A DNA stretch of 21,735 bases from Seison nebaliae (Eukaryota > Rotifera > Pararotatoria > Seisonacea > Seisonidae). A program made the translations under genes and the position numbers. The stretch is from positions 1-21,735 of the forward strand of contig JALJEE010002888.1 of assembly GCA_023231475.1 (NCBI GenBank), read 5' to 3'. The notes under the pieces were generated by a model. It searched no databases. It had not been told where the DNA came from and saw nothing but the letters and a program-made list of their open reading frames with translations. Every line of letters begins with the position of its first letter. The stretch's first letter is position 1. Shown in pieces: positions 1-8,600 of the stretch.

Positions 1-268
1 TTTTCTGTTGTTCTCACACCACACACTTTTATTTTAATAGAAATTCTGAAAAACAATCTTATTTTTTAAAGTTTATGTAATTGGATTATTTTCCTTTCAA
101 TTCTAAATCGATTTAATCTTTAACAATTCATTTTAATCTAACTATTTTTCCTCCGAACTTTCGTCCAATCTTACGTTGCTTTCAGGACCAAAAAATTGTT
201 CAACTCCTTATTCATACACATATGGAATTGATATAGAACTGTCTATCTTACATAACAGTCATATCAAT

Positions 269-336
269 AACTATCTAGATTATAGATAGTTAATCGGATT
301 ATAATGAATATTAATAGTCAATGACTATTAGTCATT
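269..336. repeat. Cluster of three perfect inverted repeats
   Basis: Three short palindromic units lie within 68 bases. The first is AACTATCTA/TAGATAGTT around a 5-base spacer (269-291). The second is TAATAGTC/GACTATTA around AAT (312-330). The third, AATGACT/AGTCATT around ATT (320-336), overlaps the second, so the two hairpins are mutually exclusive. The rest of 1-453 shows AT-rich sequence with no gene or other signal I can support. Function is unknown. Confidence 0.7.
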
Positions 337-885
337 AAAGTATTTCAGAATTTTGAAATAGACATTTTTTGGAAAATTTATGAAATTTTTTCTTCTTAAA
401 ATTTTAAACTTAATTATAATGTTAAATTCTCTGATTTCACATACATCTTTTACATGATTAGAAAATGTAGTTTTTTATTTCATTTTAATTTAATATCAAT
501 TATTGAAATTTTATTAAATATTTTTAAATGCTCAAAAATTGAATTGCATTTACCAAGATTCATTCGTGTTTTATTCGATGAAACATTTATTCCAAAAAAA
601 AAACGTACCAAACAACTTGTAATCGTTTGTAAAAAATATTTGAAGATCTCGTTCCAATTGTGAGATAAATGTTTCTTCCATTAAAACTTCATTTCGACAT
701 TTGATGAAATGTCATGAAATTATTCAATCGATCAACAAAGGAAAGAATCAATATGCTATTGGCTATTTGGAATGGGAGAAATTGAACAATATCATAGACG
801 AATGAAAATTATTTCATGTTCTTTCTCTATCCATTTCTAGAAAGAAAATTTTTATGAAAGATCATCGATTAATTAATAATAATAA

Positions 886-1366
886 TCAATCGATCGATTT
901 CCATCCGTCTATCAATTGACATTGAAAATACAAATTATTTTCAAAGTTTACGATTATGAATCTGATCGAAATAATTTTAATTTGTTAAATTACTCGAGAA
1001 ATATTGTGTGTTCCTGGAAGGAACATCGTTATCGATAAGATAATTTAAAATTGAGATATCGGAACATATGCAATTCCCCTAATTCGTGTGAATTTGTGGA
1101 ATGATTTTAATTCGATTTATTCAATGGATAACTTTCTCCTTAATTTCTTCGTCGATGAATTAGAATCGAGGAATGACAAAGGTGAACGAAAGAAGATTGA
1201 AGATAAAGAGGAAATCGAAATCATCAAAGATTTCCATTTTCTATTCTATACGACATTCTGTCCATGGAAAATTGTTTTATTTCTCAACGAAAATGATTGG
1301 CAGTTGGAGGAAAGTGGAAAGTTGTTGAAAGAGATTGTAGAGAATTATCAAAATAAAATAAAATAG
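886..1366 (+). CDS. Doubtful two-exon open region, possibly C2-like, 3' end only
   Basis: I do not recognise this gene with confidence. An open frame from 886 contains VYQLTLKIQIIFKVYDYESD, which resembles the late strands of a C2 domain. It can be joined by a 46-base intron (1010-1055, GTT donor, AG acceptor) to a second open frame beginning IGTYAIPL and running to the stop at 1364-1366. IGxxxIPL is the typical end of a C2 beta-sandwich. The last part is charged (DKGERKKIEDKEEIE). Two AATAAA hexamers (1352-1357 and 1357-1362) sit against the stop, as in the tubulin gene nearby. Upstream, the open frames at 454-663 and 661-805 do not join cleanly to it; a good acceptor (ctatccatttctag, ending 840) has no matching donor. 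It may be a decayed gene, a real gene whose 5' exons I cannot place, or chance. Confidence 0.2.
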
Positions 1367-1654
1367 ATGAGTCCCGTTGGAACGAGGACGAAAGAAAAGA
1401 AATTGGGACAAATTGTCCATTCAGATCGTGATCGTTTTTCATAATGAAACAATCGATAGTGGAATGTGTAAAATAATAATTTGGAATTGTCGAACATTCA
1501 TAATGGGATTTGTGATACTTTCTTGTTTCGGAATGGTCATTATTAGAAATAACTTCTATTTTGAATTGACAATTTGGAAAATAATATAATTTGAATCCTT
1601 TTAAAATTGTTAGCCTCAAATTTGTTTTAGGAGATAATTACTAATAAATTGAGA

Positions 1655-2131
1655 ATGTACAAATTCCTCATTGTTTTCTCGATCATTCATCGAATATGTT
1701 GTGAGATTCCACAGCAACTTGATATTGTTGGTACTCATCTCGATTGTTACACATGTTATTCCACTCGAATAGGATGTGGCAGATCGTTAGATTTTATTCT
1801 AATGCGATTACAACCTTGTTATGGGAGAGATGCGAAATGTGTTAAAATTTATGAAGTGAAAGGAAGTGAGACACATTATGCTCGTGGATGTCTCAGTGAA
1901 TTGGAGAGTGTGAGAATGGATATGCCGACGGTGAGAGAAAATGGATGTTGGACGAAAGATAACCAATATTTGGGACATGGAAGACGAGTGTTCTCTAATG
2001 AACAATTAACTAAACAACAAAATATTTATTGTTTCTGCAATGAACGTGACGGTTGTAATTCTGTGAGGATGAATAAAGTTCATATTCTAATTTTATTCTT
2101 TCCAATTATTCTTCTTTATTTCTCTTCATAA
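1655..2131 (+). CDS. Quiver/sleepless-type Ly6 protein, secreted and GPI-anchored
   Basis: A single-exon gene of 158 residues. The start is the ATG at 1655; the frame opens slightly earlier without another ATG. Residues 1 to about 16 form a signal peptide (MYKFLIVFSIIHRICC). The mature part has ten cysteines (31, 34, 41, 55, 62, 79, 98, 126, 128, 134) spaced as in the three-finger LU/quiver domain: LDCYTC near the start, RGC and GCW in the middle, CFCN, and the closing CN pair at 134-135. Residues 142-156 are hydrophobic and end the protein, as expected for a GPI signal. Proteins of this family sit on the outer membrane; the founder modulates Shaker potassium channels and nicotinic receptors, while others act in septate junctions. 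Which role applies here cannot be read from sequence. About 290 bases upstream (1367-1654) hold no other gene I support. Confidence 0.85.
   Translation: MYKFLIVFSIIHRICCEIPQQLDIVGTHLDCYTCYSTRIGCGRSLDFILMRLQPCYGRDAKCVKIYEVKGSETHYARGCLSELESVRMDMPTVRENGCWTKDNQYLGHGRRVFSNEQLTKQQNIYCFCNERDGCNSVRMNKVHILILFFPIILLYFSS
2115..2120 (-). terminator. Possible poly(A) signal of the WDR91-like gene
   Basis: The minus strand reads AATAAA about 104 bases beyond the WDR91-like stop. It lies inside the codons for the Ly6 GPI-signal tail, so if used, the two convergent messages would overlap at their 3' ends. I found no nearer AATAAA. Confidence 0.3.
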
Positions 2132-2181
2132 TTCTCTCATTTTCATTCCAAAAATTATTTTGTACAAATTTTTGTTTTATC

Positions 2182-2187
2182 AATAAA
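2182..2187 (+). terminator. Poly(A) signal of the Ly6 gene
   Basis: AATAAA lies 50 bases after the Ly6 stop codon and is the first such hexamer in the 3' region, followed by an A-rich run. Cleavage would then fall near 2200-2215, just short of the end of the convergent WDR91-like gene. Confidence 0.6.
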
Positions 2188-2223
2188 AAAAAGATTTTCA
2201 AGGAAGTTAAATCGATGAATTAA

Positions 2224-3575
2224 TTAATAAATTCCATTTCGTCTCGTAATTATTCGATTATTATTCGAATCTGGAGAGAGTTTCAATCGAAGTTCTTCAT
2301 CTAAATTCTTTTTTCTGATATCTTCATTTCTCCCATCATCCTTCTCGGTGAAATGATCAGAATCGATCTCTAAACGATTTGAATGAAATTTGGATATATG
2401 ACTCATATGATCGATCTGATGATTTTCTTGAATTGATGGTTGAATCGATTCATTTGTCAATAATAGACGATGTTCACTGAGAATGTTACTGAAGAGATCA
2501 ACTGTGGAAGAGAATGAAATTAAAGAATGAAAATTAATAGATAATTAATTAAACTCTCATATTTTTCTTCATATTCGTCTTTCAATTTCATTTTGTAATT
2601 ATTAATTAATTCATATAATTTTGGAATTTTACATCTGTCGAAGAAAAAAGAAAATTGGAGAAAAAAAATAATTTGTCATTATAAACTGAGAGAGTGAAAA
2701 TTTGAGGAGATTATGTAAATGAAGGAAAATGTTCTCACGGAAATTTCCATTCAAATATTGTTTCATCTTCTCCGTCTGCTCTTCAGGAGCGAACGATGTC
2801 AATGCCCAATGACACCAATCATCGGATGAGTCTTCAAAAAAAAAAATGATAGAAATTTGAAATTCAGAAGAAATTTATAAAACCGGAATCTGGATATAAA
2901 ATGGAATTGATGATTCCTTGTTTCTTCCGAAATTCACGCCGTTTTAACAGATGTCTAGAAATATTGTCGAACAAGAGGAGAATAATATTTCTTTGATTTT
3001 GAGCGATAGCCTCTAAGAATTCATTTAGATTGGAAGAATTGTCAATAAGAAATAATGAAACCGGAAATGAAAATTTTGAGAATTGTTTCTTCCAATTTGT
3101 CGAATTCGAGATATCGTTTTGAAAGATTGTCGATGGAAGTTATTTCATTAATTGGAGAATAGTATTGATGGAGGATGTAAGTGAATAAATCAGAAAATTG
3201 ATTCACATCTAATTGTTGAATAGATAATTTCAAATCGTCAATTAATCGCTCAATTGAGTAGCGAATAAATTTGTGTTTCAAACGAATCTGATTTTCATTT
3301 TCATTCATCGTTATAATCGTTGCAATTGTCGATGATGAATCGTCATGATTATTCTGTTTTAATTTAGAATTAAATGTATTCGATGACATGTTCATATCTG
3401 AAAGACGAATAAGAAAATATTTGATTGGAATTAAATGGAGACCATCTGATAATTCTACACATTCATCAATAGATAATAATTCCATTCTCATTTTCTTCCA
3501 CGTATCATACAAACCACGATGTTGTAAATAATCCAGGACGAAATTATCCAAAATCTCATATTGACGACAATTCAT
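2224..3575 (-). CDS. WDR91-like LisH/coiled-coil protein lacking WD40 repeats
   Basis: Five exons on the minus strand: 3575-3062, 3012-2884, 2831-2687, 2634-2555 and 2501-2224. They are separated by introns of 49, 52, 52 and 53 bases, all starting GTTT and ending AG. Frames join exactly to give 381 residues. Residues 9-40 form a LisH-like segment (VLDYLQHRGLYDTW). The marks of WDR91's N-terminal half follow in order: DWCHWALTSFAP (about 219-230; vertebrate WDR91 has DWFVLPFLP) and LHLHNLLKFSLSQ (vertebrate SLHNFLSVLFQ). Next come a short coiled coil (264-289) and a polar tail. WDR91 works with WDR81 on endosomes to restrain PI3P formation and engages Rab7. Its C-terminal WD40 propeller is absent here: the stop at 2224 is followed within 92 bases by the facing Ly6 gene. 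In intron 3 a GTGAGA decoy near 2735 breaks the frame and was not used. The start is the first ATG (3575). ARMC9-type LisH proteins are the alternative identity. Confidence 0.75.
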
Positions 3576-4107
3576 TGTTATCCAATTTTTCTATAATTCA
3601 TCGAGAGCTCCAAATTTATTCTATTTCATTTCATTTCATTTCTCTTTCCTTCTAAAAAAAGGAGAAGTTGATTAAAAGTACGAAAATTTGGTTGACGAAA
3701 AACTGTGGTTAAATATTACTTACGTCATTTAATACCAAAAAATTTGGAATCGATTATCAATTGATTTCTGGTTTTGTCTTCGAATTAGATTTTGGAAGAA
3801 CTTTTAAAAAATAAAAAAAAATGAAGTTTTAAGTCAGATGATGAGTTTGATTGAAACATAATTAAATTAGTGAAAATTTTTCTTTTAATTAAAAGAACTC
3901 TAATTCGGTTGACATGAAGAAATAGTTGATGATTATTTATGTTCATGTCACGTGAATTGAAGAGAGACAGAAATTGTGAATGATGTAGACGAATAAAATT
4001 GAGATACTTATTTACCTTAATTCTTTTTTGACGATTCATTATCATTTAATTACCATTGTTAATTCATTGAAATTCTATTTCACCAATAACGAGCTTTAAT
4101 TGAGATA
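3576..4107. promoter_or_regulatory. Shared upstream region of two divergent genes
   Basis: These 532 bases separate the start codons of the WDR91-like gene (minus) and the beta-tubulin (plus), so both promoters must lie here unless there are distant 5' exons. I see a short (ATTTC)n stretch near 3623-3642 but no clear TATA box. The 86-codon minus-strand open frame at 3785-4045 has no family features; a GTAAATAAG sequence inside it (minus, near 4013) could be the donor of a 5' untranslated intron, which is a guess. Confidence 0.4.
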
Positions 4108-5460
4108 ATGAGGGAGATAATTCAGTTACAAGTGGGACAATGTGGAAATCAAATCGGTGCTAAATTTTGGGAAATTGTTAATAACGAACATGGTATCAAT
4201 GCAGATGGAGTATATTGTGGAAATGATGAATTGGAACAATTGAAACGAATTGGAGTATATTTCAATGAAATGGAATTCTCCACGAAAAAATTTGTTCCTC
4301 GAGCAGTGATGGTGGATTTGGAACCTGGTGTCATTAACGGAATAAGATCGAGTCAATTTGCTAATTTCTTCCGTCCAGATAATTTCATTCATGGACAAAG
4401 TGGTGCAGGAAATAATTGGGCGAAAGGATTCTATACGGAAGGTGTAGAATTACTCGATGAAATTTTAGATATAGTTCGTCATGAAGTAGAAATTTGTGAT
4501 TGTCTTCAAGGTTTCCAAGTCACTCATTCGTTGGGTGGAGGGACAGGTTCTGGATTAGGTACATTAATCTTGTCGAAATTGAAGGAAGAATGGCCGGATC
4601 GAATTACTTCATGTTTCAGTGTATTTCCTTCATTCAAAGAGTCTGATGTAGTAGTTGAACCATATAATGCAACATTGGCAATGCATCAATTAATAGAGAA
4701 TACGGATGAATCATTCTGTTTAGATAATCAAGCATTATATTCGATTTGTATGAATAATCAGAAAATAAAAACTCCAACATTTTCAGATTTAAATTATTTA
4801 GTCTCTTTGGCAATGTCGGGAATTACGACCTGTCTTCGATTCCCTGGTCAATTGAACGCGGATTTGAGGAAATTGGCTGTCAATTTAATTCCCTTTCCAC
4901 GTTTACATTTCTTCGTGACGAATATCGCTCCACTCTGGTCTCAGTCGTCAAGTAATTATCGAATTAATAATATTAAAGAATTAACTAGTCAAATGTTCGA
5001 TATGAAATCGACAATGGCCGCTTGTAATCCACTCAATGGTCGATATTTAACTGCTGCCGTCATTTATCGAGGCGAAAAAATTAGTATGAATGAAGTGGAT
5101 AAATTGTTGTTAGATAATCAGAATAAATATAAAGATAATTTTGTCGAATGGATCCCAAATAATGTTAAAACGGCTGTCTGTAACGTTCCTATGAAACATT
5201 CGTCTTTATCATCCGTTTTTATTGGAAATACGACGGCAGTGAAAGAAGTCTTCCAACACACACAAGAACGATTCACGAAAATGTTCAAACGACGTGCTTA
5301 TATGCATTTTTATACAGATGAGGGTATGGATGAAATGGAATTTAGTGAATGTAATAGTAATGTCATCGATTTGATTAGCGAATATCAAATGTATGAGACT
5401 GCATCGATTGATGAAGAATATGGAGAGGAAGAAGAAGATATCGATGATGAAACAAAATAA
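4108..5460 (+). CDS. Divergent, intronless beta-tubulin
   Basis: A complete 450-residue beta-tubulin in one exon. It starts MREI, the motif behind tubulin mRNA autoregulation. Nucleotide-binding features are intact: [12 protein letters not shown] (11-22), the GGGTGSG loop (143-149), DLEPG (70-74), [12 protein letters not shown] (96-107) and [30 protein letters not shown] near the C-terminal third is the beta hallmark. The tail is acidic ([10 protein letters not shown]), as in normal E-hooks. Outside these cores it differs widely from ordinary beta-tubulin. There are three extra residues before residue 70, FPSFKESD in place of VPSPKVSD, KHSSLS in place of RGLKMS, and [10 protein letters not shown] with F for the usual W. 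The residues corresponding to benzimidazole sites F167, E198 and F200 are kept. It heterodimerises with alpha-tubulin in microtubules. High divergence with an intact frame suggests a tissue-specific (for example germline) isotype, possibly a retrocopy. Confidence 0.95.
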   Translation: MREIIQLQVGQCGNQIGAKFWEIVNNEHGINADGVYCGNDELEQLKRIGVYFNEMEFSTKKFVPRAVMVDLEPGVINGIRSSQFANFFRPDNFIHGQSGAGNNWAKGFYTEGVELLDEILDIVRHEVEICDCLQGFQVTHSLGGGTGSGLGTLILSKLKEEWPDRITSCFSVFPSFKESDVVVEPYNATLAMHQLIENTDESFCLDNQALYSICMNNQKIKTPTFSDLNYLVSLAMSGITTCLRFPGQLNADLRKLAVNLIPFPRLHFFVTNIAPLWSQSSSNYRINNIKELTSQMFDMKSTMAACNPLNGRYLTAAVIYRGEKISMNEVDKLLLDNQNKYKDNFVEWIPNNVKTAVCNVPMKHSSLSSVFIGNTTAVKEVFQHTQERFTKMFKRRAYMHFYTDEGMDEMEFSECNSNVIDLISEYQMYETASIDEEYGEEEEDIDDETK

Positions 5461-5461
5461 A
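5456..5461 (+). terminator. AATAAA overlapping the tubulin stop codon
   Basis: The hexamer AATAAA includes the TAA stop of the beta-tubulin. If used, the 3' untranslated region would be only a few tens of bases, in keeping with the 223-base gap to the facing integrin gene. Confidence 0.45.
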
Positions 5462-5556
5462 TAATTAAATTTTAATTTTTGTTTATTCATGTTTAAATAG
5501 TGGAAAAATGACGAGAAATAAGAAAGAAAAAATGATTTTAAATTTCATTTGTTGAT

Positions 5557-5562
5557 TTTATT
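5557..5562 (-). terminator. Poly(A) signal of the integrin gene
   Basis: The minus strand reads AATAAA 121 bases beyond the integrin stop codon. The tubulin and integrin genes converge here, and both 3' ends must fall within 5461-5683 or overlap slightly. A second minus-strand AATAAA lies near 5480. Confidence 0.5.
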
Positions 5563-5683
5563 GTTAAGTTGTTAAATTGAATTTTGAGAGGTGAAACTGT
5601 TTGACGAATGAAATGAAAAGTCTTCAGATATCGAATATTAAATACGATAGATAAAATAAGAATAAATATGTAGTTGAGGTAGA

Positions 5684-8600
5684 TCATTTGCAACGAGGCG
5701 GTGGTGGAGGTGGTGGTGGAGAAGTTGAATTAACATTTGATGATAAAAGTTCGGAATTATCTCGTGCTGATATGCGAGAGAGTATTCTTCGATTCACCAA
5801 ATTCTCCAAATTCTCATCATTTTGTGTTAACATTTCTTGTCGTATTGACGGGAAGATATTCCTATCTAAATTATTTGGTGACATGTTAATCTCAAGAGAT
5901 TTCTTCAAATAATTTCTTTCAGGAATTGGTGGTCCTATTGGACCAGAAGATGGAATGATAGGAATATCTATCGAATCACTAATACGTAATTCATCCGTCA
6001 TCTGATAAGTGGAAGGTAAATTATAAGTTTGATGTTGTTGTAGTTGTTGTTGTTTGGAGATTGATGATGAGATGGTTGATGGTGGATTAGTGTCTAATAG
6101 AAGGAGAGTATCATCAAAATATCGTATATTATGATCCTTTTGTCGATTATGTGATTCATCATTAATAATCGTTCGAAATTTCTTATCGAAATCTGAATGA
6201 TATGTCGATAATTCGGGACGATATGATAAGAATTGAAGTTTATTATTGAGACTTCGATCCGTTTGTAATTGTGGATCATATAATTCTTTTTCTTGACAAT
6301 TAACATTTGTTCGAAGTTTATTTGATGGGAAATTCCTAGACAAATTTTGTCCATTTAATTCACTATTTTTCCTTTCATTCTCATCGATATAGACCATTCC
6401 ATTTGGATCTAAAATAATTTGTTGAGGCGTATTCGATTTGGGTGAATGTTGTTGGAAATACGTATTATCTCGGAATTTATTCTTTAATTGATTTTCTGGT
6501 GTACGAATTGAAGTCGTTCCATATTTCGATTTCTTCACATTATAATTCACTAATAATTTATTCTTTTTCGAATTATATGTAGACATAAGATGATTAGAAG
6601 AATAATTGGAAGATTGTGTGGAAGCATTCTCATCAGAAATATAATGAATTTCACTACCTGTCGTTTCTTCACTTCCTGTAGAATTAGAACCAGATGTTAA
6701 ACCTGATGTCACTGTTCCATTCACTTCATTCTTTTGTTGATCAGTTGATGAATAATTGCTGGAGAAAGATCGAGATGAACGATTTCCAGATATTGACGTT
6801 GATGTCGTTGTTGTTGTTTGTATTGTTCGTTGTTTATTTGTTTGTTTGGGAAAACGTAGATCTAACACATCCTTCGACAATTTCCCATCACTTTCATCTT
6901 TTAACGTTAATTTTTCTTCGTCGTTTGAAGCGATTTTATGAAATTTTAATTTGGCATTCGATTTCATTTTCTTTTCGAAAAAAACTGATCGAAGTTTTGA
7001 TGCAAATGACTGAGAACTGTTGATGGATGTGCTAGGCATTGTGGATGATGTTTGAAGTTTTGTACTTTTTGATGATTTCGATATTGAATCACTTTGGGTT
7101 CTCTTTCTTTTGAAGAATCCACAACACCAAAGTAGAACGATGAGAATCATCAATAGAGCAATACCTGCAGTGACACCTAATGCTACAATCCATAATTCAG
7201 TGACACCAACTAATTTTCTGTTTGTTTCTTGTTCGGGGAATGCACTAGTGAAAAGAGTCGTTTGGAAATCGGATAATGTTCTATCTGTCCATTGAACTGT
7301 CTGATCAGAACGATTTCCATTTTCCAAATTAGCTACCGTTTTTATATTCAATTTCAACGAACTAGTCAATCGAATACCGATAGTGGATTGTTTAGCTATC
7401 GAATTACCACGATAAAGTCTCCCTCTCAATCGGACAGTAGCTCGATCATTCTTCTTCATATTCTTCAAATAACATTTTAATTGGACACACACCGAAGTCT
7501 CGTTACATTTCAATTGAGTCAATAAAGCTAAAGCTGCATGAATATCAGCTTTTGATGTTATCGTTTCTTTCGTTGTCGTAAAATCTTTAACATTACTAAG
7601 TCGTTCATAAATTAGTTGTTGTTCTGGTGTGAGATCTCCATTATAAGGATTCTTCTCAAAGAATGAACTGGTGGAAACAGATTTCAATTTATTCAAATTT
7701 GTAAATGTATCTAATTCATGTCGCGGTTTTCCCATCAATTGTTTACGAACAATATTATGATCGTTTGGTGGTTGCATGTTATCATATAAATTATCCTGCA
7801 TAATATCACTCACATATTCATCATATAATTCATAATCATCTAATGATGGCGATACAGGAAATTGGACATCATGATATTGATTATTATCCTGCATATAATT
7901 CTCTTTTTCAAATTGTGGATAATTAGCATGTTTACCAATATTTCGTTTGATTCTTTCTCGCGATAATCGATTACGGGAATATTGTGGTTGATAACGATAA
8001 ATGGCGTCGTCTTCGATTAAATTCCTCATCGTCGTATTCATCAATTCTCCAATGTTATATTGTTGTGGATTAATGAATGGAGAACTCTCACAATAACTTT
8101 CAACACCTCCAATTTCTGGTGCTTCCAATAAATACATCACATATTTCCCTTCTACGTCATACATGGGCCAATCTAAATACATTTCCGTTAGCAATGCCGT
8201 TGATGGTCCTTTGTTGTGAATCTCATAAATATGGAGGAATTCTGGACCGATAATATTTTCCGCTTTTATTTTTACATCCTTTTCATAAACATCATCGTTT
8301 GAATACCATAATTGTTCGGGAATAGTCTTTGTCAAAATCTCTAAATTACAATCAACTTCCACTGGCACTCGAATAGTTCCAAAATTATCAGATTTGTTAA
8401 TTTCAATATCAGAATTTGATGAAGTTAAATTAATTGAGAAAAGAACGAATGGCTCCTGGAAAATGTAGTTGGGAGTAAGAGTCGTATGAATTTCTAATGA
8501 TAAAGTTGTATGTGATTCCATCGGATTGCCCAAATTGAGAGTTAACAATTTTTTCTCTTCATTATAATTCGCTACGAATAAATTGAGATATGCGGAAATT

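Noticed and set aside
1377-1589. Plus-strand open frame of 70 codons between the C2-like region and the Ly6 gene
   Set aside because: It starts from TTG and lies in the short upstream gap of the Ly6 gene, with no recognisable features or poly(A) signal.
1284-1619. Minus-strand open frame of 111 codons
   Set aside because: It starts from a non-ATG codon, shows no domain, and partly opposes the better-supported plus-strand open region ending at 1366.
3785-4045. Minus-strand open frame of 86 codons upstream of the WDR91-like gene
   Set aside because: Low-complexity hydrophobic content. It does not join in frame to the WDR91-like first exon, which has its own ATG.
5688-5912. Plus-strand open frame starting with a polyglycine run
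   Set aside because: It is the antisense of the integrin tail; the glycines are the complement of the proline codons at the integrin C-terminus.
6694-7480. Several plus-strand open frames of 60-109 codons
   Set aside because: All lie opposite the integrin membrane and tail codons and show no family features.
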